Below are positions 23,576-33,205 of a stretch of 64,000 nt of DNA, piece by piece. The position numbers were made by a program, and so were the translations under genes. Location: contig JAPQWN010000001.1 of the NCBI GenBank assembly GCA_028538565.1, positions 14,580,001-14,644,000 of the forward strand, in the 5' to 3' direction. The DNA comes from Umbellularia californica (taxonomy: Eukaryota > Streptophyta > Magnoliopsida > Laurales > Lauraceae). The notes beneath the pieces were generated by a model, which did no database searches, was not told the DNA's origin, and saw nothing but the letters and a program-made list of their open reading frames with translations. Position 1 is the stretch's first letter; each line of letters opens with the position of its first letter.

Positions 23576-25616
23576 TAGTATCCATCTCTAAGACCACCAA
23601 ATTTCTCTTGGCCTGCAGTATCCCAGCAATAAAACCTGACTTTTCCACAGTTTGTGAAGAAGTCCAAGGGATGAACTTCAACACCAATAGTAGCTGCACC
23701 AACATTTCAACTATAAATATACAATCGGAAGAAATAAAAAAATAAAACCATAAGAACCAAGAGGGATAAACAGCTCACTTACGTTCATACTTCTTCTCAA
23801 ACTCCCTTGTGAGATGCCTCTTGACAAAAGTTGTTTTCCCTAAAACAAACAGAAATCTCAGTTAAAACCCCAAATTCTCACACCACAGTACCGTCATTTC
23901 TTGATAGTTATTATAATTATTTGTCATGAGGTTTTCCGCACCCATAATTTAGTTCACTATTTTTCCCATACAACATCTTCCGATTTGTATACAATTGTAT
24001 TTTTTTTTTCTGGTATCTACTAAAATAACAACATAAACAGAGTGAAAAATTCTTGGCCAAATTGTATCAGATTCGGTACCTAACAAGTAGCTCGGGCTCT
24101 GCTGAGTCTAATGGACTTCTTTTGTCAACAAGTCACTTGTACTGCTGAGTAGTGATGCTGTTTTAAAACCATGGTTGCCAATACAGATCCCTATTTGCAT
24201 AAGACATGCTTAAGCATGCATATTGTTCTTTGTAACATGATTACTTGAACCAAGCTGTCGGGTTTATTGTCTGACAACTCTTTTATGAAAGAAAAGAGAT
24301 GGCTGATGTTAATATGTAAGGTTTGCTTAATAATGTATATTATTCTTTGTAACATAACTATACTTGGACAAAGATGTAAGGTTCTTTCTCTAACACATCT
24401 TTATAAGAGAAAAGAAATGAATAATGATAACAACCCTTCAGATTTTAATGCTGAACAATGGCAGAAATAATAAAAATAGATATGCATGTACTGCAATTTG
24501 TTTGTTGCTGCCATTCACACATCTTACAATTATGGATCTCCCTCAATAAAAACTAATATTGTTTAGTAGTATGACAATTTAACGAACATGTACTAATACA
24601 ACACCACAAATGCATTCTCGCATAACACTCCTGAAATTTATGAATAATACTGTAAATTATCAGATAAACTACGTTTACTAATTATCTAAATTCATTTTAC
24701 ATAGCTTGTACCAATACGGTAGAATAAATTTTACATAGTAGCATTCCCCAGAAAATTCATTTTAAGAATAGTTTTAACCAGAGCATCCAAGGTGGCTACA
24801 AAAACTCTACTATCTAAATTTCTTTTAAAGAAAATTCAATATAGAGTTCGAACATCGCGTGGTTTCTCAAACACAATGAAAATCTTTGTTGCATGACAGA
24901 AATCATTGTTCAGAGGCTCCACAATTGATCAGGCACTATCATTGAAAGGTTCATTGAAACAGATTGCAAATACGATAATCACCCTATATGATACAAACCG
25001 CCCCATCCCCACCCAACTTCACACACACAAAGCAAAGCTTGGCGCGACTAAATTATAGCTTCAACCCTTAACATCCATCCAATAAACATTTATGATATCA
25101 AGATGGGAAAAGCTGTTTACATCGAGGCTCCAAACAAACAAAAATAAGATGCATACTACTCTACAACGCCATGATCAAGATGATCACTTTTAACCAAAAA
25201 AAAAAGATAGGAAGAGATCCAATCTAAAACCCTAGAATAGTTGAAAAGCCCTAATCTTCAAAATCAGACACCACATCATCAGGAAGAAAGAGAACACAAA
25301 CAAAAACCGATACTTCACAGCAGAAGAAGAAACAGATCATATACTTGTTCCACCATCACCAATGATCACAAGCTTGAAGCTCGGGTAATCGACCTGTTGT
25401 TGATTCGGCAATGCCTAAAACCCAACACAAAACAAGAAAACAAACAAACATGAAATCAAATCAAGGGAAAACAAAAACCCTAACCCTAACCGAAAAATCA
25501 AGAAGAGAACAACGGTATCGTGACGATCAATAAAAGAAGAAAGAAAACTCATCGAGACCAAAAAAAACCCTAACAACAGACGTTCGAAAGGTATCGAAGG
25601 ATCGAAATCTCACCAT
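23576..25616 (-). pseudogene. RAN: Ran GTPase gene 5' fragment captured in the CACTA element
   Basis: Four minus-strand exons reproduce the start of a plant Ran gene: a first coding exon ending with ATG alone (25616-25614, donor GTGAG), 25414-25345 (ALPNQQQVDYPSFKLVIIGD), 23839-23783 (KTTFVKRHLTREFEKKYE) and 23693-23576 (VEVHPLDFFTNCGKVRFYCW, then DTAGQEKFGGLRDGY). Introns have GT-AG borders and the phases join. Only about 82 of the usual 220 residues are present; exons for the effector, NKVD and C-terminal regions are missing. The exon 2/3 junction would put Arg in place of the P-loop Gly before Lys-Thr-Thr. Sequence above 25616 may include the original leader and promoter. Confidence 0.9.
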
Positions 25617-25689
25617 TGCAAATCGAAGATTTTCGCACTTCTTCTCTGTGGAGATTCCTCACAACAGCTGTGTTTGTGTAGATTCAAGA

Positions 25690-25985
25690 AAGATCGAAAA
25701 ATGTAGGGAAGTAGGTTTTACCTCCTTCTTCTCCGATGTTGACCAGATCTGAAACCTCAAAGCTACTGGAAGCTCCAAATAAAGATTAGGGTTTTGGGGA
25801 AGAGAGATCGAAGAGCGAATATCGGAAAATGCAGCGAAGTAGGTCTTACTGCTGCTCGCTTCTCTGGCTTCTGCTTCTTCTTCTCCGATGTCGATCAGGT
25901 CTGAAACCTCAAAGCTGCTGGAAGCTCCAAACAAATCAACCAATGTGTAGATTAGGGTTTTGGGGAAGAGAGATCTCAGAGATTA
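25690..25985. repeat. Direct duplication upstream of the Ran fragment
   Basis: CTTCTTCTCCGATGTTGACC at about 25721 recurs as CTTCTTCTCCGATGTCGATC near 25878. Both are followed by CTGAAACCTCAAAGCT and then GATTAGGGTTTTGGGGAAGA. This gives two units of roughly 150 bp between the Ran first exon and the right subterminal array. Confidence 0.7.
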
Positions 25986-26199
25986 GGGTTTTGGGACTGG
26001 ACGACGATGAAACGTGGGTTTTGGGACTGGATGTGGGTTTAGGGTTTTAGGGAAGACGAAAAGAGGGTTTCGTTTTTAGGGGAAGACGAAGAAGAAAAGA
26101 GGAGGTATAGTACGTTGATATATGTATTAGGTAGTATGTATATTTATTTGCATTTATAGCGACATAATACATTTTCTGCTGCTACATGTATTATGCATA

Positions 26200-26870
26200 C
26201 TAATACTATGTATAGTGGCATAATAAATTTCTGATGCTATATGTGTTATATATAGTGGCATAATAAATTTTCTGCTACTATAAGTATTATGTATAGTGGC
26301 ATAATAAATTTTCTGCTGCTATATGTATTATGTATTTCTTATAACAATACTATGTATAGTGGCATAATAAATTTTCTGCTGCTATATGTATTATGTATAG
26401 TGGCATAATAAATATTATGTTGCTATATTATGTATAGTGGCATAATAAATTTTCTGCTGCTATATGTATTATGTATTTCCTATACTAATACTATGTATAG
26501 TGGCATAATAAATTTTCTGCTGCTATATGTATTATGTATAATGGCATAATAAATTTTCTGCTACTATATGTATTATGTATAGTGGCATAATAAATTTTCT
26601 GCTGCTATATGTATTATGTATTTCCTATACCAATACTATGTATCGTGGCATAATAAATTTTCTGCTGCTATGTCTTATGTATAGTGGCATAATAAATTTT
26701 CTGCTGCTATATGTATTATGTATAGTGGCATAATAAATTTTCTGCTGCTATGTCTTATGTATAGTGGCATAATAAATTTTCTGCTGCTATATGTATTATG
26801 TATAGTGGCATAATAAATTTTCTGCTGCTATATGTATATGAATACGTTTATAGCAGCAAAATACAATTTT
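26200..26870. repeat. Right subterminal tandem array of the CACTA element, about 41-bp units
   Basis: The core TGGCATAATAAATTTTCTGC recurs about 14 times, each followed by TGCTATATGTATTATGTAT or a variant. The motif differs from the GCAGCGG units at the left end, though both contain CTGCTGCTA. The array ends before the right terminus at 26948. Confidence 0.9.
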
Positions 26871-26948
26871 GGCCGCTGTATGTATACTGATACTTAGATG
26901 TAGTGACGGATACATAAACCGCCGCTAATTGTCACTTTTCTTGTAGTG

Positions 26949-27423
26949 ATATCATGCTTTATCAATATCCAAAATCCATAGAACACTTCAAGCAAAAACA
27001 AATAGCGATGTTCTCTGGGAGGATATAATGATTCTTCCAACAAAAAAATTGACACTCGGTCATGCATTAATAAGATTAAGAAAATGATAAACCCTTGATA
27101 TATTTTCATGGCTTCTATCCATGCTCGCGATATATAGACACTGAAATCAGTAGGAAATATGCGATTTTATCTTAATTTGTAGTTATAACTAGTAACAAAG
27201 GCCCATGACAATATATTAAAATTTTAGTTTTTTTTTTAATATTTATAAGTTAAAGTGAAATGTAAAAGAAAAAATATATCGTATTCTGCTCCCAGGTAGC
27301 CCTTTCCGTGACTCAAACCTGACACGTGGAGGTTGGCTCTGATACCAAATGTTAGATAGCCAAAAGCCCCACGATTGACGGAACGCGTCAAATTAAGCCT
27401 TATAACCATTTAGGACCGTAATG
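26949..27423. other. Intergenic; isolated LTR/primer-binding-site-like remnant at 27330-27360
   Basis: Read on the minus strand, GGCTATCTAACA is followed by TTTGGTATCAGAGCCAACC, close to the initiator-tRNA-Met primer binding site of plant LTR elements. No gag, pol or matching LTR adjoins it, so it is at most a small relic. Confidence 0.35.
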
Positions 27424-27925
27424 GTACCCCACTCAAAATATTGCTAGTTTAAAGAACACATAGAAGGTTAAAAGCAATTAAGCCGCTAAAGGCCGTGAGG
27501 AAAGACATCTCGGAGTGCAATTGTAGAACATTTCCTTAAATACAGGTAAGTAGAAGAACTAACAATAGCGCCCCTAAATAAGAAATAGGGCGTGTATGGT
27601 CCTAATACGAGTAATTCAAATACAAATGGGATAAAGATAGATAAGATGATGATGATGATGATGATAATGATAGGTGAAAGTTCACTCATGGCAATGCTAA
27701 CTTTTCTAACATAAAAAAAAAGGAAAAAAAAAAAAAAAAACCCCACAACAACGCTGAACTTGTGTTTAAGATGATAATTGGCGAAAGTTCACACATGGCA
27801 ACGTTAACTTTTCTAAATAAAAAAGGGAAAAAAAAAACATACAATGTTAACTTGTGTTCATAATCCCCTTCAAGACATCAAAAACTATAAAATAAAATAA
27901 AAGGAAGGAAAGAAAATTCACATTA

Positions 27926-27995
27926 CGACCTCAGCACCTCTCTATGTTTGTAATGGCCCAAGTACATAATTCTAGCCTGTGCAGATGCTTCTTGA
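27926..27995 (-). pseudogene. Short FBD C-terminal copy (left arm)
   Basis: On the minus strand the frame reads QEASAQARIMYLGHYKHREV and ends LRS-stop. This is the same ending as the F-box/FBD pseudogene at 35291, with a few substitutions. Confidence 0.75.
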
Positions 27996-28119
27996 ATATG
28001 CTGAAGCTGAAGAAGTTTTGAGGATTCTGAGTGAGTTGACGCAATTTCAAGGAGCTTCTGCACAAGCTAGAGTTATATACTTGGGCCATTACAAACATAG
28101 AGAGGTGCTGAGGTCGTAA
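27994..28119 (+). pseudogene. FBD C-terminal copy (right arm)
   Basis: An open frame of 41 codons reads EYAEAEEVLRILSELTQFQG and ends YLGHYKHREVLRS with TAA at 28117-28119. It is nearly identical to the last coding part of the F-box/FBD pseudogene at 35291-35410 but in the opposite orientation. Confidence 0.8.
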
Positions 28120-28679
28120 TGTGAATTTTCCTTCCTTCCTCTCATTTTATTTTATTGTTTTTGGTGTCTTGAAGGGGTTTTTTTTTTTTTTTGTTAGAAA
28201 AGTTAACATTGCCATGTGTGAACTTTCGCCAATTATCATCATCTTAAACACAAGTGAGCATTGTTTTTTTGTTTTTTTTTTTTATTTTTTTATTTTTTTA
28301 TGTTAGAAAAGTTAGCATTGCCATGAGTGAACTTTCACCAATCATCATTATATTCTTCTTATCTATCTTTATCCCATTTGTTTAAGGAAATGTTCTAGAA
28401 TTCCACTCCGAGATGTCTTTCCTCACTACCTTTATTTAGCGGCTTAATTGCTTTTAACCTTCTATGTGTTCTTTAAACTAAAAATATTTTGAGTGGGATA
28501 CCAGATCATCCTCAGTTTCGTCCTCTTCATCATCGTCATCTTCATCATCTTCATCATCCGCTTCATCATCCTCTTCAGCTTCATTTTCCTTAGCTTCATC
28601 ATCAACACCACCTCTGCCTACAGCAGCTGCAGCCTCCTCCTCCCACGCAGGGGCCTCTCCGCCAGGCGGCACTGGAGGA

Positions 28680-29003
28680 AGAGGAACTTGGTCCATTGGC
28701 GGGGCGTTGTTAAGCGCAGCCTGCCGAGTATATTGATTTTTAATGGAGCTGGCCGTTCGGCCATTAAAATATATGGTTAATTGAGACCATATACCTACAT
28801 TCTACATTTTCAGCAATCAGATGTATCAGCAGCGCGATTTCGCCCGAGTCCAGGGCTGACCTGCTATAGGTCCATTTCCAGGTGGGTCGGTCTGAAGCGC
28901 CATCTGCGGCATATATTGGTTTCTTACGGAGTCCATGGTTCTCCCATTAAAATGTAATGATATGTCACCCCACGTGTCTCCAACAGCACCACCAACCAGA
29001 TTC
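28680..29003 (-). pseudogene. Decayed Myb/SANT-like repeat gene, copy 1
   Basis: On the minus strand two tandem segments have the pattern of a Myb/SANT repeat end: WGDISLHFNGRTMDSVRNQY, then, after a linker with PWTR, WSQLTIYFNGRTASSIKNQY. Both show W-x2-I/L-x3-F-N-G-R-T-x3-V/I-x-N-Q-Y, like the last helix of Myb-type DNA-binding repeats. In-frame stops lie between them (the helix reading EIALLIHLIA in other copies is in a shifted frame here). After the second repeat come MDQVPLPPVPPGG and a long Asp/Glu run. Three more copies lie at 29826, 31680 and 32850. Family is inferred from the motif only. Confidence 0.5.
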
Positions 29004-29825
29004 ATCAGCCATGGCTGACGTGCACCAGGTCCCTGAAAGAGGAGAGGTTTTAGGAAGGCGAATTGTAGCCACGAAATAAAACTAAGGGTAATTTGGGGAA
29101 GACACCCTTTTTAATCGTGTCTTGCATTACTAACGACAAAAGAGTTTCTTAGCCACTTAATACAACTAGGGTTAGGTAATTACGCATCAAGTAAATATCT
29201 GGATGAGATTTTAAAAAGAAGTGCTGCTACCCCTCTCCCTCTCCCTCTCCCTCATACAAATAACAATGGTTACTTAAATTTTAAATGTGGTTTACATAAT
29301 TATTTTTCTTTATCTTTTAAATATTATATTCCCACCGCCCCCTGATGATTATGATTGAACCATTTGTTAGAACGCATGGGCAATAGATAACCTAGCAAAT
29401 TCAAGGAGTCCATGTCCATGTGGGTTTTTCTCGCTTTAAATGATACGTGACACTTTATTATCCGAAGCAACAGTAATCCTGTCCTGTGTACGATGGGACT
29501 TGGGACTTGGGAGCCATCATCAGTCAGTGTGCATAATTACTAAACTAACCCTACTTATTGCCAGAATAAAAGGTTACTTTTTAAAATCTCATATTTACTT
29601 GATGCGTAATTACCTAACCAACCCTAGTTGTATTAAGTGGCTAACAGACTCTTTTGTCTTTAGTACTGCAAGACAAGATTAAAAGGGTGACTTCTTCCCT
29701 AAATTATCATTTCGTGGCTACAATTCGTTCTCCTTAAACCCTCTCCTCTCCTCTTACATTCCTAAAACCTCTCCCCTCTCGACACTAGGACCATCGCAGG
29801 GACCTGGTGCCGTCAGCCATGGACG

Positions 29826-30230
29826 TTGGCAGAGATAGGTTTACTGATGAATTTGGTTGGTGGTGGTGTTGGAGACACGTGGGGCGACATATCATTACAT
29901 TTTAATAGGAGAACCGCAGACCCCGTAAAGAAATCAATATATGCGGCAGATGGCGCTTACCCGCCCTTGCCCGGAAATCATCCCCTTTCGCCGGGCGGTG
30001 TTCCGCTGGCACCTGGAGCAGGTCACCCCTGTACTCCGGGCGAAATCGCGTTGCTGATACATTTGATTGCTCATAAGTAGGTGGGTGGTCTCGCTTAATC
30101 GTATATTTTAATGGCCGAATGGCCAGCTCCATTAAAAACTAATATATGCGGCAGATTGCGCTTAACAACGCTGCGTCGATGGACCAAGTTCCTCTGCCTT
30201 CGGCGCCGCTGCATGGTTCCGCCTGTGATT
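29826..30230 (+). pseudogene. Decayed Myb/SANT-like repeat gene, copy 2
   Basis: Reads WGDISLHFNRRTADPVKKSI in place of the NGRT-x-N-Q-Y form, then GEIALLIHLIAHK, then a region with FNGRMASSIKN and MDQVPLPSAPL. Stops and substitutions show decay. It is the inverse copy of 28680-29003 and leads into the acidic frame at 30330-30704. Confidence 0.5.
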
Positions 30231-30329
30231 CCTAATGAGGAGGAGCGCTGCGGGGGAGGGGGAGGAGGCTGTGGTTTCGCCTGTGAATCTTGATGAGGAA
30301 GAGCAGAGAGGCCCCCGCGGGAGATCAGG

Positions 30330-30704
30330 GTGCAACTGTTGCAGGAGGATGGTGCTAATGATGGAGCTGAGGAAAATGAAGCTGAAGAGGATGATGAAGC
30401 GGATGATGAAGAAGATGATGAAGCTAAGGATGATGAAGCTGAGGATGAAGCAGGGGATGATGAAGATGATGAAACTGAGGATGAAGTAGAGGATGAAGCT
30501 GAGGATGATGAAAATTTTAATGAAGCTGAAGATGATGAAGATGATGATGAAGTTGAGGATGATGAAGAGGATGAAGCTGAGGATGGTGAAGAAAAATGGC
30601 AGGTTATAAAGAACCTAGTGGACGCAATGTATGCGTTCACAAAAATGCAACTTCGGAAGGAGGTTAGGAAGGAGGTTAACTGGGTACTGCATGCAGGTAA
30701 CTGA
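30330..30704 (+). pseudogene. Acidic-repeat C-terminal reading frame of the Myb/SANT-like gene
   Basis: A 124-codon frame is dominated by Asp, Glu and Ala from about residue 8 to 87 (EAEDD-type repeats from imperfect GATGATGAAGCTGAG units), then a non-repetitive end beginning EEKWQVIKNLVDAMYAFTKM and closing with NWVLHAGN. The end looks helical and basic. Because the DNA is a near-tandem repeat, the frame could stay open by chance. It is mirrored at about 31135-31500. No homologue is recognised. Confidence 0.4.
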
Positions 30705-31134
30705 AAATAAATTTTCAAAAATAAATAAATAAATAAAATAGAGTTCATAAAATTAGCTTATTGCATAGAGTTTACAAATTGAATGCAATACGCTTGCACA
30801 TTATCAATTTAGGGCTTTAATGCACAGAAATTGATTGTAATAGGAATTTATAGAATGGAATGGAATTATCAATTTAGGGCTTTACTGCACAGAAATTAAT
30901 TGTTATAGGTATAACAATTAATTATCAATTTAGGTATAACAATTAATTTCTGTGCAGTAAAGCCCTAAATTGATAATTCCATTCCATTCCATAAATTCCT
31001 ATTACAATCAATTTCTGTGCATTAAAGCCCTAAATTGATAATGTGCAAGCGTATTGCATTCAATTTGTAAACTCTATGCAATAAGCTAATTTTATGAACT
31101 CTATTTTATTTATTTATTTATTTTTGAAAATTTA

Positions 31135-31500
31135 TTTTCAGTTACCTGCATGCAGTACCCAGTTAACCTCCTTCCTAACCTCCTTCCGAAGTTGCATTTT
31201 TGTGAACGCATACATTGCGTCCACTAGGTTCTTTATAACCTGCCATTCTTCTTCACCATGCTCAGCTTCATCCTCTTCATCATCCTCAGCTTCATCATCA
31301 TCTTCATCATCCTCAGCTTCATTAAAATTTTCATCATCCTCAGCTTCATCCTCTACTTCATCCTCAGTTTCATCATCTTCATCATCCCCTGCTTCATCCT
31401 CAGCTTCATCATCTTCTTCATCATCCTTAGCTTCATCTTCTTCATCATCCGCTTCATCATCCTCTTCAGCTTCATTTCAGCTTCATTTTCCTCAGCTCCA
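31135..31500 (-). pseudogene. Mirror copy of the acidic-repeat frame
   Basis: Reverse-complement copy of 30330-30704. It keeps the ending EVNWVLHAGN and the Asp/Glu repeats, but repeat-unit indels and a duplicated TCATTTCAGC-type stretch near 31470 change the frame. Confidence 0.5.
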
Positions 31501-31679
31501 TCATTAGCACCATCCTCCTGCAACAGTTACACCCTCCTCTCCCGCGGGGCCTCTCTGCTCTTCCTCATCAAGATTCACAGGTGAAACCACAGCCTCCTCC
31601 CCCTCCCCCGCAGGGCTCCTCCTCATTAGGAATCACAGGCAGAACCATGCAGCGGCGCCGAAGGCAGAGGAACTTGGTC

Positions 31680-32012
31680 CATCGGCGCAGCGTTGTTAAG
31701 CGCAGTCTGCCGCATATACTAGTTTTTAATGGAGCTGGCCATTCGGCCATTAAAATATACAATTAAGCGAGACCACCCACCTACTTATGAGCAATCAAAT
31801 GTATCAGCAACGCGATTTCGCCCGAAGTACAGGGGTGACCTGCTCCAGGTGCCTGCGGAACACCGCCCGGCGAAAGGGGATGATTTCCGGGCAAGGGCGG
31901 GTAAGCGCCATCTGCCGCATATATTGATTTCTTTACGGGGTCCGCGGTTCTCCTATTAAAACGTAATGATATGTCGCCCCACGTGTCTCCAACACCACCA
32001 CCAACCAGATTC
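31680..32012 (-). pseudogene. Decayed Myb/SANT-like repeat gene, copy 3
   Basis: Mirror of copy 2. On the minus strand it reads WGDISLRFNRRTADPVKKSI and GEIALLIHLIAHK, with only small differences from the 29826 copy. Confidence 0.5.
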
Positions 32013-32849
32013 ATCAGTAAACCTATCTCTGCCGACGTCCATGGCTGACGGCACCAGGTCCCTGCGACGGTCCTAGTGTCGAGAGGGGAGAGGTTTTAGG
32101 AATGTAAGAGGAGAGGAGAGGGTTTAAGGAGAACGAATTGCAGCCACGAAATGGTAATTTAGGGAAGAAGTCACCCTTTTAATCTTGTCTTCCAGTACTA
32201 AAGACAAAAGAGTCTGTTAGCCACTTAATACAACTAGGGTTAGTTAGGTAATTACGCATCAAGTAAATATGAGATTTTAAAAAGTAACCTTTTATTCTGG
32301 CAATAAGTAGGGTTAGTTTAGTAATTATGCACACTGACTGATGATGGCTCCCAAGTCCCAAGTCCCAAGTCCCATCGCACACGGGACAGGATTATTGTTG
32401 CTTCGGATAATAAAGTGTCACGTATCATTTAAAGCGAGCAAAACCCACATGAACATGGACTCCTTGAATTTGCCAGGTTATCTATCGCCCATGCGTTCTA
32501 GCAAATGGTTCAATCATAATCATCCGGGGGCGGTGGGAATAGAATATTTAAAAGATAAAGAAAAACAGTTATGTAAACCACATTTAAAATTTAAGTAACC
32601 ATTGTTATTTGTATGAGGGAGAGGGAGAGGGGTAGCAGCACTTCTTTTTAAAATCTCATCCAGATATTTACTTGATGCGTAATTACCTAACCCTAGTTGT
32701 ATTAAGTGGCTAAGAAACTCTTTTGTCGTTAGTACTGCAAGACAAGATTAAAAAAGGTGTCTTCCCCAAATTACCCCTAGTTTTATTTCGTGGCTAAAAT
32801 TTGCCTTCCTAAAACCTTCCCCCTCTCAGGGACCTGGTGCACGTCAGCC

Positions 32850-33175
32850 ATGGCTGATGAATCTGGTTGGTGGTGCTGTTGGAGACACGTGGGGTGACAT
32901 ATCATTACATTTTAATGGGAGAACCGCGGACTCCGTAAGAAACCAATATATGCGGCAAATGGCGCTTCAAAACGACCCACCTAGAAATGGACCTATAGTA
33001 GGTCAGCCCTGGACTAGGGCGAAATCGCGCTGCTGATACATTTGATTGCTGATAATGTCGAATGTAGGTTATTTTAATGGCCGAACGGCAAGCTCCATTA
33101 AAAATCTATACGCGGCAGACTGCGCTTAACAATGCCCCGCCAATGGACCAAGTTCCTCTTCCTCCAGTGCCGCCG
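32850..33175 (+). pseudogene. Decayed Myb/SANT-like repeat gene, copy 4
   Basis: Mirror of copy 1. It reads WGDISLHFNGRTADSVRNQY and MRQMALQNDPP, then after stops a second repeat followed by RQTALNNAPPMDQVPLPPVP. It is the best-preserved first repeat of the four and is broken at 33213 by the hAT insertion. Confidence 0.5.
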
Positions 33176-33205
33176 CATATGCCCTCTGGGGAGGATGAGG
33201 AGGCT

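Larger units (their letters stand above)
18259..26948 (-). mobile_element. Complete non-autonomous CACTA (En/Spm) element carrying host gene fragments (Pack-CACTA)
   Basis: The left end starts CACTACAAGAAAAATTACA and the right end reversed starts CACTACAAGAAAAGTGACA. Both are followed by AGCGGCGG-type sequence. The element is flanked on both sides by ATA (18256-18258 and 26949-26951), the 3-bp target duplication expected of CACTA elements. Subterminal arrays lie at each end (18503-18790 and about 26200-26870). In 8.69 kb no TNPD/TNPA-type transposase was recognised. The interior holds exon-intron pieces of at least four plant genes: Ran, HAK/KUP, MSH4 and an LRR receptor kinase, all on the minus strand. 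Introns keep GT-AG borders, so the pieces were acquired as genomic DNA. A similar sequence without the insertion lies near 54180-54300. Confidence 0.9.
27424..28502. repeat. Palindrome built from the 3' end and downstream flank of the F-box/FBD gene
   Basis: The left arm 27424-27995 and right arm 28046-28502 are inverted copies of each other around a 50-bp spacer. Both start from GGTACCCCACTCAAAATATT-type sequence. The left arm has about 80 extra bases near 27541-27625. The same block occurs once more next to the F-box pseudogene (34910-35360), which shows the source. Confidence 0.85.

Noticed and set aside
26200..26870. Regular array resembling a CRISPR
   Set aside because: Plant DNA, no unique spacers, units vary along their length, no cas genes. 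It is the subterminal array of a CACTA element.
30095..30748. Minus-strand Ser-rich frame of 217 codons
   Set aside because: Reverse reading of the GAT/GAA acidic repeat; serine runs arise from TCATCA on the other strand.
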